Positions 10,536 to 23,500 of a stretch of DNA of 64,000 nt are shown here, piece by piece. Under the pieces are notes generated by a model. That model was not told where the DNA came from. It saw only the letters and a program-made list of their open reading frames with translations, and did not search any database. The stretch is taken from NCBI GenBank assembly GCA_036365515.1, contig CM070873.1, positions 171,121,104 through 171,185,103 of the forward strand, given 5' to 3'. A program made the translations under genes and the position numbers. The DNA comes from Torymus aiolomorphi. Taxonomy: Eukaryota > Arthropoda > Insecta > Hymenoptera > Torymidae. The stretch's first letter is position 1, and each line of letters begins with the position of its first letter.

Positions 10536-10692
10536 GACTTTCAATTAGATTTTTTATATAATTTAAATTATATTCTTTCAATGACTCCTCTAAATATTCA
10601 TTATACTTATTTGTTTTCTTAATATACTTTGAATTAATATAAATATTATAAAAAAAATTTGTAATTTTATTACATAATAAATATAAGAATAA

Positions 10693-12270
10693 TTATAATT
10701 GTTCATCAAAAATTTCTTTCCACACAATATTGATAATTTCCTCTGTATTTTCCGAATCATTTTGAATAAATATATTATTAGGATTCCTACATCTAGATAG
10801 TGCAACATATAATTGTTCATGTCAAAACAATGGTTTTCTAATATAAATACCTATAGCTTCAAAACTTTGTCCTTGTGATTTATTTATTGTCATACAAAAA
10901 GCTAAGAGGATAGGAAATTGTTTTCTATTAACTATAAATGGTAATGAAGACGATTCTGCAGTAGTTAATGTTATTCTCGGTATAAAAACTTTATTTCCTG
11001 ATTTTTCACCTGTTATTATTTCAGCTTCTACATTGTATTTAAATAGTCTAGTTATTTTTAATCACGTGCCATTGCATAAACCATCGTTTATACTTAAGTT
11101 TCTTATTAACATTACTATCGCATTAATTTTCAGATTTAATTTATGTGGAGGTAAACCTTCATGAATATTATGCAAATATTCAATAGGAAAATTTATGTAA
11201 AGATTATCATCTGATAGATCAAGACCTTTATATGTAGCAGTATCTATACTATAATAAGTCATTTCATCACTATCGATCAATTTTAATATTTTATTATTCA
11301 GAATAGTTGAATCTTCATTATGAGACGTTAAATGACACTATTCATATATAAATTATAATTTACATCTTATATATTTTCAAACAAACATCGTCAGTTTTCC
11401 AACTGTTTGGTACTTTGAATTGATTAATTATTCCCTCTCCAATATCTAATAAAAATAAAGCGAATCCTTCATTGTTAGAACGAATATTTTTTTTAACTTC
11501 AGTATATTGAAAAGTGGCCAAATATCTGAATATTTTATTGTTTCTTGTATAATTGTGTTTCTACAACCGTTTTTAATAACTGGAAGAATTTGCCGAAAAT
11601 CTCCTCCTAATACAATTAATTTCCCCCCAAATGGTAAATTATTATTACAAACATCTCTTAATGTTTTATCTACAATGTCTAAAGCTTTTTTTGGTATCAT
11701 TGATGCTTCGTCCCAAATTATTGCATCTACTTCCCGTAATTTTTTCTTATCAGAGTCTAATTTTAAAACTGCACTTTCTATACTTTCTAAATCTAAAGGT
11801 AATTTAAATGTTTTATGACTTTTCATTCCTTTTGGTAATAGTATTGACGCAATAACAGTCCAAGCCATTGATAAAATTTTTTTTTCTTTAGACAAAAAAT
11901 AAAAAATTAATATTTTGTATAAAAATGTTTTACCTGAACCACCAGGACCATCTATAAAATGAATCTTATGTTCATTATTTAATAATTTCTCAAAAATATA
12001 CTTTTGTTCTAAATTTAGTTGAGTATATATGTTACTAAACATTTCTTCACAGAATAAAATTTCAGTCTTATTAACTTCATAACATTCAATTTTTAAGATT
12101 TTATTTGGTTCAGACAATCTAAAATCTATACATGATTTTTCGTTTAATGATAATATTTCATTTATTTGTATGAGGGCATTGTTTAATTTATCATCTTTAA
12201 AATCTTCTGTGACGTCAAATTAAAATTTTTCCTTTATTTCTTTTCTCTTTTGGTCATATTCTTTTTGATT
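10693..12270 (-). pseudogene. Pif1-like DNA helicase of Helitron type, almost complete helicase domain
   Basis: Reads minus from about 12270. First come N-terminal landmarks typical of Helitron helicases (NNALIQINEIL, then LNLEQKYIFEKLL), a Walker A GPGGSGKTFLYK, a DEAS Walker B (IIWDEASMI) and LGGDFRQILPVI. A frameshift near 11480 moves the FLLDIGEG block to another frame. NFPIEYLHN, GLPPHKL, NAIVMLIRNL and DGLCNGT are open from 11280 to 11062. Further on come TINKSQGQSF, a TGA at the SHxQLYVALS block, and RNPNN...VWKEIF to a TAA at 10695-10693. There are at least three lesions including a stop near 12228. No Rep (HUH) domain was found upstream, so only the helicase half remains. It is about one third diverged from the plus-strand copy at 6345, so it is an old paralogue, not a recent duplicate. 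Confidence 0.82.
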
Positions 12271-12299
12271 CGAGAATTGTTAAATAAAAGTATACTTAA

Positions 12300-12720
12300 A
12301 TGTTACTCGCAATTACGACATCATCCGATTGTCGGATGGTGCTTCAATCTACTAGTTTTAATTAATTGATTGTTTACACAGTTGTGTATACTGTCTAATG
12401 GAGACGTTCAAAATACAATTTTTGGCACGCGCTGTCTCGCGATGTGTATAACTCCATCAGAGGGTAAACACGCGTATCTTATTCTTTTGAATTCTTCTAG
12501 AAATACTCGCGCTTAATTAAATATTGTTCGTAATCGAGACATCATCCGATCACCGAATGATGGCTCGATTAATTACTTTTTACCGATATTATTTACACAG
12601 TAGTGCATACTATTTAATAGAGACGTATTTTTGAAGTATATTTTTCGGGTTTTTCCCACCATGCGCTGTCAGTAGAGTCATACTGACTCTATTGAAGGGT
12701 AAACACAGGTGTTCTCTTTT
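12300..12720. repeat. Two diverged ~200 bp direct repeats (LTR/U3-like)
   Basis: 12310-12490 and 12533-12715 share in order 'gacatcatccgat', 'cgg/cgaatg', 'ttacacag..gt..atac', 'taat.gagacgt', 'gcgctgtc', and 'agggtaaacac'. They immediately precede a TATA box and may be duplicated promoter-proximal sequence of a decayed LTR element. Confidence 0.55.
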
Positions 12721-12731
12721 TTGTAATATTT

Positions 12732-12775
12732 AGTATAAAAGGGCTTACAAAATGCTCCTCACCGCTCTACAGTCC
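12732..12775 (+). promoter_or_regulatory. TATA box with initiator-like sequence
   Basis: 'tataaaagg' at 12732-12740 is followed about 30 nt later by 'ctacagtcc', which resembles an insect CAGT initiator. The downstream DNA repeats 'agtccgcgatac.cgactc' twice (12781, 12847). A retroelement promoter is the likeliest source; no product is visible. Confidence 0.4.
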
Positions 12776-15662
12776 AAGATAGTCCGCGATACGCGACTCA
12801 GCTCAGGCCCGAGACCCCTCGTAAAAGGTCTACCGACGGAACAGTAGTCCGCGATACCCGACTCCCTCTAGAATCGTTAGCTATCACATCTACTAGTATT
12901 CTTTCGAGCCCTGTGATTCCAACATCCTATTTTGCCAAATATATATATTTATAAAACCAGACAGAAGGAAGGAAGTAACAGTAAATACGTTCCAGCAAAT
13001 TTCATTGAACAACCAAAACGTAAGCTTTTATTCATTCTAACATTTCCGCTAAAACGACTCTCGAGTCGTTCGAGAATAAACCACCCTCTTGATGCCTACT
13101 CGCCACGCTAATCAAATCTCGTCAGTGCAAACCGCTCGACGCTGAATGAGACTGTCACATTTTTCACGCGTTAGCTCTTTTCGTTATCTTTATTTTATAA
13201 TTAAAAAAGAATTCTGAATTAGCGACACGCGAACGTGAAAGCTAATAAAAACTGATGCCCAGTAGTGGGATTTTTCTCGAACGGAAAACCTTATTTCTTT
13301 TATTAATTGTCTTATAATACTTGATACATTTTTTCTCTGTTGTTTTCTCTTTCTTCCTATCGTGTTATAACAGTTAATAAAAACTGGTGTCCAACAGTGA
13401 GATTTTATTTTAAAGTTTTTCTCTCTACATTAATTGAAAATATATGATACAATAATTTTATGTCTGAAAATTTTATAAGAAAAATTCAACATTCATATAC
13501 TTTACGACTCTTTGAAAAGTAATTTTCGCCGTGTTCGCGTGCCGTCGGATCGTGTCAATCTCCCACAGAACTTATATCTTATATAATTATACATGGAATA
13601 TATTTTTTCATATACCTTGTGCATGCGCATGTTATAAATTAACTATTAATATATTTATATATACACGCCCATGTTTTCATAAAAATTAAAATGAACAATC
13701 TTTACCTTCGGATCATACAGCAAACGCGCCGCGAGTGAAAAGTGTAAAATCAAACATATAAACATTTTAACTTATACTAAAAATATCAGTTTCTTAAAAA
13801 CTAACTTAAAAACTGAATGAAATACAAAATTAATAACTAAATTAAAATCTTACTTAAATTCTAAAAACCTATTTTCAACACTCTATAATAAAAATATAAT
13901 ACAATCATTTTATAATTACGATTTATCGAAATATTTAATAATTCAAAAATTAAGTTAAAGTTCTGTTTAAAACAGAAAAAAGGGTAATAAACAAATAAAC
14001 TCAATATATTATAACTTTAAGATTTTCACTTATTTAAACTCAAAAGTCAAAGGGATTAAATATTTTGATCTGACCTTTCGATCTGGATCGTGTACATATT
14101 ATCGTGTACATATATCGTGTATAAATTAAAACATTATTTTATCGCGAATAAATAAAATTATTTAAATTTTCTTTACTATACAAACACTCTATCAAAATTA
14201 TTGTCATGCAAAACGGATAACTAAAAGATACTAATACTATAGAAACATGTAATAAATATTATTAATAATAATATTAATAAATCGGGAATTTGCATAAACT
14301 GGAAGTTAATCACATCACCCAAATACAAGTAAATTATTGTGCGTCGACTAAAAGCCAACCGCAATTAATAATAAAATTTTTTTTATTATATCATTGTTTC
14401 ATTTTTCGGTCTATGAGATAAAAACATTTTAACTTTGATACAAATAGAAAAGAGGTACAAAAAGTTACCGATAAATAATAAATGAAGATATAAAGAATTA
14501 TTAAAGACAAGTATAAAGAAAAAGAATAAAAGAAGATTGAATAAAATAAATAAACTAATAAATAAGATTAACAAAATAATTCAACTGGGAAAAATATAGA
14601 AAAAGAATTCGAGATAAATTAAATATGAATATGAAATAAAATGAAATAAAATTAAAACGCAAAAGCGAATGAATACGAAAAACTAAATCAAGACGAATAA
14701 AATATAAAATAAATATTAATTAGGAGTGTGTGCGAACTGGAAGTTCAATACATTACCCAAGTAAGAATAAAATATCGTGCATAAACTGGTAGTTTATCAC
14801 AATATTTAGATTAAAGAAATATTTTCTTATAAACAAATTATCTTCGGAAATTGAATGGAATAAAATGAAATAAAATAAAAACGCAAAGGCGAATAAAATA
14901 CAAAAAACGAATAAAAGATAAAATTTAATACTAAACGGGGCTGTGTGTGAACTGGAAGTTCAATACACCACCCATATAGAAATGAATCATTGCGCATAAA
15001 CTGGTAGTTCATCGAAATATTCAGATTAAGAAGAATACTTTTCGCGTAAACAGTGCATGGACTGGTAGTCGATCACTGCTAAAATAATCAAAAATAATAA
15101 AACCAATTTCAAATCACAAATTAATAAAGAACAACCTTACGAGAGAGGAAGACTCCTCCCGTAAGAAGAAAACTCAATTAAAAGAGTAAACATTTATCAA
15201 CAAATTAATTACATAAAAAAATTACCAACAAAATTAATTAAAGAAATAACTGAATACGATTATTATATTCTAATTACCAAACAAATTTAACTATTCTTTG
15301 CTTTAAATAATTAAATAAATCTTAAAATCAAAATAAATTTTACTTAAACTATAATAGTTTTTTTTTCCTGAACTAAACTCGGAAAATTTTTTTTTACATA
15401 TATACTCTCTCTTCTTAATTGCTCATTAACAAGGATTAAAAAAAAATTATTTTTAATAACATAGGGATTGAAGGAATCACTGTCTTGCAAGGTCACAATC
15501 ATTTTCATTTAGAACACGCTTTAACCAGCGGGTTTACGAGTACGCTTTAATCAGCGGACTCGAGGGAACTCATCTGCTAATTTGTGACTTAGGGACGCTT
15601 GCACCGGCGGCCCTTCATGCAAAAGTGATCCTTTCTTTCTTCAAATTATAAATTTATATTTC
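12776..15662. other. AT-rich gene-poor DNA with short dispersed repeats
   Basis: 'aataaaaactg.tg.ccagtag/cagtg.gatttt' occurs at about 13243 and 13377, reminiscent of primer-binding-site surroundings. A 'gaactggaagttcaatacat/ccaccca' plus 'gcataaactggtagttcatc' cassette recurs at about 14295, 14738-14800 and 14948-15012 (~215 bp spacing). A 26 bp duplication 'acgctttaa.cagcgg' lies at 15510-15560. No convincing gene. Confidence 0.45.
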
Positions 15663-15839
15663 ATGACAGGAACAATTAAAAAGAGAGGAGGTAAAAAGAG
15701 ACAAACAAGAAAAGAAGAACTCTTGGCAGACATTCCCCCTGCAAATATAGATTTATACATCGAAATCGAAGAATTAAATGACTTATTAGAAAATAACAAA
15801 CTGAAACCGAAGAAGAGAAACGTAAATTCAATAAAATAG
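15663..15839 (+). CDS. Short Lys-rich ORF, 58 codons, unknown
   Basis: ATG at 15663, TAG at 15837-15839. The start is very basic (IKKRGGKKRQTRKEE), the middle acidic, and the end basic (KPKKRN). It could be the N-terminal piece of a retroelement gag or chance in AT-rich DNA. No family recognised. Confidence 0.2.
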   Translation: MTGTIKKRGGKKRQTRKEELLADIPPANIDLYIEIEELNDLLENNKLKPKKRNVNSIK

Positions 15840-15984
15840 TAGATTACCTAATTTCGCGTTAATAAATACTATAAATAAGGTTACCAAGCCTCCAATTTAA
15901 AACTTTGAATTTTTTTACACAACAATTTTTCTTTTTTTTTTTTTAAACTGAGGCTGTTAGATTTTGACTTGACATCCATCAACC

Positions 15985-16150
15985 TTCCCCAATACAGTTC
16001 GTAATGTGCGGCACTTTCGCACCCGAACCTTCCTCAACACAGTTCGTAAGGTGCGGCACTTTCGCACTCGAACCTTCCTCAACACAGTTCGTAAGGTGCG
16101 GCACTTTCGCACTCGAACATTGCTCAATACAGAATTGTCAGGTGCAGCAC
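15985..16150. repeat. Tandem repeat, ~45 bp unit x 3.5
   Basis: Unit 'acagttcgtaaggtgcggca' + 'ctttcgcactcgaaccttcctca'. Units begin near 15996, 16039 and 16084, with a fourth diverged one from about 16130. Frames reading through it are repeat artefacts. Confidence 0.9.
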
Positions 16151-16514
16151 TGTTGCACTCACCTCTGTTCCTCTCCCCTCCCCGATCAAGATAGATGCCA
16201 CGACAAAAACGAGCAGGTAGAGAGTACCAATTACGGAAAATCCAAGCCCAACTTTTAGAACCTTTAGTAAATCACAGACATTACTACGAAAAACCGAAAC
16301 AAATATTAATGTATTTAAATAACAGAGAAGGGCTGTACACTACACATACAGCACATTAAAACCAATAAATATAACAGTTTAAATAAATAATTATTTATTT
16401 AGTTACTCAATTATTGAAAATAATCAACAAAATATTAAGAATCATTTTAATTCACAAATTATTTTTCTAATAGTTATAAATAAATATCTTACTTTAAGGG
16501 TAAATAAATGACGA

Positions 16515-16545
16515 TTAATTAATAATAAATAAATAAATAAATACA

Positions 16546-16621
<76 letters not shown>
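16515..16621. repeat. (AAAT)n microsatellite
   Basis: About 25 near-perfect 'aaat' units, one 'acat' variant near 16542. Confidence 0.95.
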
Positions 16622-16622
<1 letters not shown>

Positions 16623-17558
16623 CATTAAATAGTATCAAAAAGATACCTACTAATAATATTCATTTTTTTTTTAATCCAATTTTTCATAAGAATTAGCGAT
16701 CTCTTGTATTAAACCGCTATTCACGAGAAAAACATCGACTTGCCATAATACCTAACTATTTAACTTAGTGTGATTAAAGTTTTCGTCTTTTGACAAAACT
16801 GCTAAGGGATATGTTTAATAAATAGAATAAATAAAATAAAATTATTCACAATAAATTATTTAATTAAAAACATTAAACCATGCTCTATTAATAAAAATTA
16901 AGAAATTTTTTTTTACTAACGTAAAGCCGATGAAATTGAACCATTATAGCAAATATATATACAAATGAATACAAATAGCAAAATATTAATTTCAATTACT
17001 AGTTTTTCTAACAAATCAAGATTTCGGAATTCTGCTCCGAAATGGTGACCGCAAAATCACAATAACTTGTCTACTTCCAACTATAGATAAATAAGTAAAT
17101 AAACAATTGAACAAATAAATAATAACAAAGATAACATCCGAACGTTAATATACAACAAAGATTGTTATATAATATGCATTTAGGCAACATCAATTACTCT
17201 AGGCCATTCTCATTATATGATCTAGTAAGTGATTTACCAATATTTGATGGCAGTAATATTGACTTCAAAACTTTTGCAAATTATGTTAATTATAAAGCAA
17301 CTTTTATTCCACCTTATCTATCAGGTGACTTTGTTCACATTTTAATTAATGAATGCTTGAGTGGCGCAGTACAAAATTTAGCTTAAAAATATGAGTGAAC
17401 GATTACTCGGAACTACTTAATTTTTTAAGCTTTTACGCCACCCATCTACAGCTACCAAATATAGATGGGATTCTTCGTGATTTTTCAAAAAGTTTTGAGG
17501 GTATAAATATGCAATTAGACGAATCAGTGGGAGTACCACTGTCGGTTTTCTAAAATAG
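16622..17558 (+). other. AT-rich DNA with a weak gag-like ORF (17162-17386)
   Basis: 'aaatggtgaccgcaaaatca' at 17040 resembles a BEL/Pao-type primer-binding region. 120 bp further on a 74-codon frame contains LPIFDGSNIDFKTFANYVNY, which has the aromatic-Gly-x-x-Phe look of insect retroelement gag N-termini. The first codon of the frame is not ATG. No zinc knuckle or pol follows. Offered as a possibility only. Confidence 0.25.
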
Positions 17559-18515
17559 TGTAACGGGATGGCTAGTGGGGTAAGATCCCAAAAAGCCACA
17601 GGCCAGCGATGCCCTAGAACACGGTGCCGCGGGTGTCAGACTAAAATGACTTGCCCGGGATCTGCTCCTGGAATCCCGAAAACAACGCGAAGATCGCACA
17701 CGAACTTCGCTTTCCAACTAATTGGATCGCTGAGTTAAAAGCGCGCGCTCAAAGAGTAAAGCGCACGGCCGCTATGCTCAGATATGAAAACGACGAAGAA
17801 TAGCCTCAATTATTTCACAGCACAATAACAAGGTCTGTTCTAAATAATCAATTTATATGAAAAACGCGTCGCGTTGCGCGCCGACAAGAAGACGGGGTAC
17901 CCCGCTCGGCGCGGGCGGATCAAGGTATCTATTTTCGCTGGGCCGGTGAACGCACCACCGGCCACTCGCCGCTGCGAGTCGAAAATACACAAATAAATCG
18001 CTGCGCGAAAAGTACAAAGAGGCTTACCGGGAGAGGAGTGCACTCCTCTCATCGCTCGCTTACGAATCCGCTCCTACGTCAGGCCTTATCCTCCGGTCGA
18101 CTTCGGAGTGTTCAGGCCGAGTCCTAACGTCCAGCGTTCACCTACAGACGCTTCGGACCCCAGGAGTGGCTCGGATTGCTCACGTGCGCTGCTCTTCGTG
18201 GTCGGTACGTGTACGAGCGCTGCTCTGCACCGGTGAGGACGCACGATACCGTTTTCCTCGCGGACGATCAAATTAACTCGCGTACGCGCGGTTTGACAGC
18301 CCGAGAGAATCTGATTCAAAAATGAATCGAGCGCGACTTTGCAACCGCCAAAGTCGCGCAGTCCCCGCGCGTAGGTCGCAAATACATCGTTCGAGCGATG
18401 TCAACAAACGCTCGAGATGCACGAATTCGCGGGAACGAGAGTCAAACGAGTTCGATAGAATACGGAGAACCGAAATTCTTGTTTTCTCCGTATTTTATCC
18501 TGGAACTCCGTTATA
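17559..18515 (-). mobile_element. LTR (957 bp), probable 3' LTR of a minus-strand gag-only element
   Basis: Read on the minus strand it starts 'tataacggagttccaggata' at 18515 and ends 'ccatcccgttaca' at 17559, i.e. Gypsy-like termini TGTAACGG/CCGTTACA with one TG-to-TA change. The base just outside the start is preceded by the polypurine tract GGGAGAGGGG (18525-18516), exactly where one is expected for a 3' LTR. A minus-strand gag frame lies directly upstream. No second LTR was found, because the other side is cut at about 20557 by the next element. No 4 bp duplication is visible. Confidence 0.5.
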
Positions 18516-18525
18516 CCCCTCTCCC
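18516..18525 (-). other. Polypurine tract
   Basis: GGGAGAGGGG on the minus strand, directly adjoining the LTR at 18515; the expected site of plus-strand primer formation in reverse transcription. Confidence 0.5.
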
Positions 18526-18689
18526 AGACGTTGCGTAGCGGGAGAGAAGCAACTCGATACCGAGGCTCTCGTTCAACACGACTTTACGTCAACGGCGGCG
18601 TTGACAGGCCCGGATACGCGCTGGTTACCGCTTGCATCAAAGTGGCAAACACTTGATCCACGTCGAGCGATCGTACGCATGAGCACGGT

Positions 18690-20356
18690 GGGTCGCTCTT
18701 CACCGTGAGTCCGCTGAACTCCAACGGTGGCCGGGACTCGTCATATGACGCTTAACGGACCGGAGGCTGTCGCCTCTCATGGCGCTGAGGCTCCGGTCGA
18801 CGACCGCCTTCGCTCCTCTTTGGAAGGGCGTTTTGGAGGTCGTCTCGTCTTCTTGTTCTCTTCGGGCGCTGTTGACACTCCGGACAGGCCCAGTGAAGAT
18901 GCGTTGATGACTGGCACGTCCAACACAATTTGCTGGTTGGACTCGGTGGTGAGGAGTTATATTATCTGAGCGTGTTCCTCGACCTTGATGAGCGGTATTC
19001 TCGAGTGGCCAAGTTTGGCTTAGTTGACCGCCGTTTGCGGCGTCGAGAAAATACCGTCGTCCACGGATTCGAACCCACCTCTTGGTTCGAACCGGGTCCG
19101 CTCGAGGGTTTCTTGTGTTCGTCTCCTTTGGATGACCTTGGAGGTCGTTGCGTGGCCGATGTATACGCCTCCTTTTTCCCTGTCGAGCTGGACTTTTGCG
19201 GGATTTGGAACGACTTGAGGTTGTCTCTAGTCCCTTGGCCCGATCGAGGTCGCGACTTGGCAGAGCGCTTGGTTGCGCCTGCAACTCGAATCTTGTTAGA
19301 TGCAGCTGAATCGTGAAGCGACGACATTTGCACTCGCAGCTGGTGCAGCTCATCGTGCAGCCGTCTCACTTCTTCGCTTAAGCGTCTAAATTTCTCCTCC
19401 TCCAATTTGCGCGTCCGATTACACTTACACTCGCAACGACGCTCAATTTCTGTTTGCGTTGATGCGTCAAAGAGTTGCGAGATAATCGACGTGCTGTCCA
19501 CCAGTTGTGCCGTCACCAGATTGTCAATCTTTCCCTCGCTGTTCCTTGGAAGGTTTGGCTGTTCTTCGTCTTCAGGAGTCTAAGAGACGGTAATACAGCC
19601 GTCCGTTTCCGATATATTCTCCAAGCGGCTTATATAGGACGTTGCGGACAGGGGGAAGCTTGGAGAATCTTCCATCCCCCAGGTTGTATTTACTCCATCG
19701 TTTTGGGCTTGTGAGTATTCAGCACAGCCGTTCGGTGCCGTCAGGCAGTCTGTATACGCCAAGCGACGTAGAGTATCAGACTTCGCGAACAGGGGGAAGC
19801 TTGGAGGATCTCCCCTCCCCCAGGCTGTGCTTACTCCGACGTCGATTTCGTGGATGGCCTCTGAAATTGCTGGCGATGGTAAAGTTGCGGCACAGCTGTG
19901 CAAAATCCATGAGCGGTCTGCATTCCCCGAGCGACTCGCGTTCTCGGATTCTTCGGACTGGGAGGAGATCGGGGAATCTCCCCTCCCCCAGGCTGTGCTG
20001 CACTTTAGTTGCATCTGGACCTCACCCTGTCCTCCCGCTGGAGTTAAAGGGCTTCAAAGTAACGTGAGAGCCTCGTTTCTTACGTCGGGAGGACTGCCTG
20101 CTCTTTGATCCATGATCTGCAATAAATGTGTCTTCATGGATCTCAGCAAGTTGTTGTCGACTGCTTTGTTCGACGTCCATTGCTGAAACAGGCTGTGGGT
20201 CGAGGGATCTGCGTTGTAGTTCCTCTCTGGAGCTCTGCTTGCGTTGAGGATCTTTCCGTTGACGTACTTATTCCTCAATTCGAGTCTCCGTGTGAACTGC
20301 TCAATTGCACTTCCACTTATTTCTTGTGTGAAGTGGGCCGGGTTGTAATTTCCCAT
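18690..20356 (-). pseudogene. Gag-like protein with coiled coil and CCHC zinc knuckle (stops in frame)
   Basis: One minus-strand frame runs from 20356 (MGNYNPAHF) to about 18700, broken by TGA at 20056-20054 and stops near 19582 and 18964. It contains three copies of an (S/N)T(A/T)WGxxDxPxFP unit (about 20000, 19810 and 19680), a heptad-rich charged segment (RKLEEEKFRRLSEEVRRL, about 19410-19350), a basic Ser-rich tail (TTVFSRRRKRR) and then CWTCQSSTHLHWAC, a perfect C-x2-C-x4-H-x4-C knuckle at about 18926-18885. That architecture fits an LTR-element Gag. No protease or RT follows before the LTR at 18515, so pol is missing (TR-GAG-like). A LINE ORF1 with a single knuckle is the alternative, but the adjacent polypurine tract and LTR favour gag. 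Confidence 0.6.
19640..20010. repeat. ~165 bp tandem duplication inside the gag-like frame (x3)
   Basis: 'agggggaagcttggag.atct' and 'ccctcccccaggctgt' recur at about 19650-19690, 19790-19830 and 19965-20000. In protein terms this is the STAWGRGD unit. Confidence 0.7.
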
Positions 20357-20557
20357 CAGCCATTGAGTGATTCGCCTAGAATCCCCCTCGATACATCCAG
20401 TGTTTCTTAAATTTACTTAATCCAGCTCACCCATCAGAGAGGTTTGGAACGAGAAAATGCTTACCAATTCTACTCTCGCCGCTGACACACTGCCTTCCCC
20501 ATCTCAGACGAATCATCGACAATCGACGAACACGATGAAAGGGCGAACACGATTCAC

Positions 20558-23500
20558 TACCCACATAGCATGAAAGCTTCCCAGTGAAAGATTCAAGAAA
20601 TATTCCAATGGAAGCTTTCATCAACCTTTTTAAAAGATAACTGAAACTTTCAGATAGATTCCATTGTAAGGTTTCTTGTAAGCTTCCCGGAAGGTTGAAG
20701 CAATATTACAATCAAGATTGCCAAATGTCCTTTCGACGAATATTACATGAAAGCTTCTAGAAAGCTTACGGGAATCTTACGTGAAATATTCCAAGAATCA
20801 ATACAGGAATCATTCACGAAAGGAAACAGCAATATTACAGTAAGCTTTTAGAAAGATTACACTGTTATCTTTGTTGAAAGCATACGCTAAGATTGCAGAA
20901 AAGATTACCAAATCCTTGCAAGGATTGATACAGGAATCTTTCACGAAATGAAACTACAATATTATAGTAAGCTTTTGGGAAGATTAGACTGTTACCTTTG
21001 TTGAAAGCGTTCTGTAAGATTGCAAAAGAGATTCGCAAATCCTTGCAGGTATCAATACAAGAATCGTTCACAAAAGGAAACAACAACATTACGGTAAGCT
21101 TTCGGGAAGATTACACTGTTATCTTTCTTGAAAGATTAAGCTAAGATTACCAAAGAGATTCCCAAATACTTGCAGGAAAAATTCCACTAAGATAAATAGA
21201 ACCTTTCATGAAAGATTGCAATAAGCATGAATGCAATATTATCGAAAAATAATGCGAAAAACTTAATGGAAGGTTCCCGCGAAACATTCCAGTAGCGTTA
21301 ACTTCCAATGTTCCACAAAAGCTTCCCTTAAGTTTAAGCGAACCAACCGAAAAAATTCCAACTATGCGATTCCGTAACATTCCATGAACGTTTTTGAAAG
21401 GTTGCCAACATCGACCATGAACCATTCTAAGAATCGATACTGGAATTTTTCATGAAAGATAACTAGAAAGGTTAAAGTAAGCTTACTGAAAGATTGAAGT
21501 GTACATTTCTTGCAAATCTTCCGAAAAACTTTTGAAAAAGATTGATGAATACTTTCAGGAAAGATTGCACTAAACATAAATGGAACCTTTCATGAAAGAT
21601 TGCAATAAGCATGAATGCAACATTACCGAAAAATAATGCGAAAAACTTAATGGAAGGTTCCCGCGAAACATTGCAGTAGCATTACCTTGCAATGTTCCAC
21701 GAAAGCTTCTCGTACATCTTCGGAAACCAACCAAAAAATTCCAACTATGAGATCCCGTAACATTCCATTAATGTTTTTGAAAGCTTTCTGACACCCACCA
21801 TGAAAAATTCTAAGAATCGATACTGAAATCTTTCCGCACATAGCATGAAATCTTCCCAGTGAAAGATTCAAGAAATATTCCAATGGAAGCTTTCCTCAAC
21901 CTTTCTAAAAGATAACTGAAACTTTCAGATAGATTTCATTGTAAGCTTTCTTGTAAGCTTCCCGGAAGGTTAAAGCAATATTACAATCAAGATTGCCAAA
22001 TGTCCTTTCGACGAATATTACACGTAAGCTTCTGGAAAGCCTACGGGAATCTTACGTGAAATATTTCAGGAATCAATTCAGGAATCTTTCACGAAAGGAA
22101 ACAGCAATATTACAGTTAGTTTTTAGAAAGATTACACTGTTATCTTTGTTGAAAGCTTATGCTAAGATTGCAAAAGAGATTCCCAAGACCTTGCAGGTAT
22201 CAATCCAGGAATCCTTCACGAAAGGAAACAAAAATATTACGGCAAGCTTTTGGGAAGATTACACCGTTATCTTTGTTGAAAGCTTACGCTAAGATTGCAA
22301 AGGAGATTCCCAAATCCTTGCAGTAAAGATTCCACTGAACACAAATAGAACCTTTCATGAAAGGTGTCAGTAAGCATGAATGAAAGATTACCGAAAAATA
22401 ATGCAAAGAGCTTAAAGGAAGGTTCCGGCAAAACTTACCAGTAGCGTTACCTTGCAATGCTCCACGAAAGCTTCCCGTAAGTTTTCGGAAACCAACCAAA
22501 AAAATTCCAGCTATGCGATTCCGTAACATTCCATGAAAGTTTTTGAAAGGTTACCGACATCCACCATGAAACATTCTAAGAATCGATACTGGAGTCTTCC
22601 ATGAAAGATAACTAGAAAGATTACAGTAAGCTTACTGAAAGATTGAACAGGAACATTTCTTGCAAATCTTCCGAAAAACTTTTGAGAAAGATTGATGAAT
22701 GCGTTCCGGGAACATTCGACTAAACAAAAATGGAACTTCTCATGAAAGATTGCAGTAAGCATGAACAAAGGATTACCGAAAAATAATGCGAAAAGATTAA
22801 TGGAAGGCTCCAGCTGAAGCTCTCAGTAGCAATATCTGGAAATGTTTCACGAAAGCTTTCCGTAAGTTTGACGGAATCAACAAAAAAGATTCCAACTATA
22901 AGACTCGCGTAACATTCCATGAAAGGTTTTGAAAGGTTCCCGGATCCTTACATGTAACCTTCTCAGAATCGATACGGACTCTTTCATGAAAAGTAATGAG
23001 AAAGGTTACAGTAAGCTTACTGAAACATTAGAATGGAACATTTCTTGCAAATCTTCCGAAAAACTTTTGAAAAAGATTCATTAATACTTTCGGGGAAGAT
23101 TCCACTATACATAAGTGGAACCTTTCATGGAAGATTACAGTAAGCATGAACAAAATATTACCGAAAAATAATGCGTAAAGCCAGTAGCGTTACGTTGCAA
23201 TGTTCCACGAAAGCTTCCCGTAAGATTCGCAAAAACAACCAAATGATTCTAACTATTCACCAGAGTAACATTACACGAAAGCTTTCAAAAAGCTGACAGA
23301 ATCTTTCATGAAACATTCTAATAATTAATACTGGAATCTTTCATGAAAGAGAACTATAAAGGTTACAGTAAGCTTTCTGAAATATTAAACTGGAACATTG
23401 ATTTCAAATTTTCCAAAAACCTTTTGAAAAAGATTTATAAATACTTTCAGGGAAGATTCCATTATACCTAAATGAAATCTGCCATGAAAGATTGCAGTGA

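Noticed and set aside
9955..10540. Repeat protein with SRPILKVAD units
   Set aside because: Frame is short, begins within the array and is broken by indels; the DNA minisatellite explains it.
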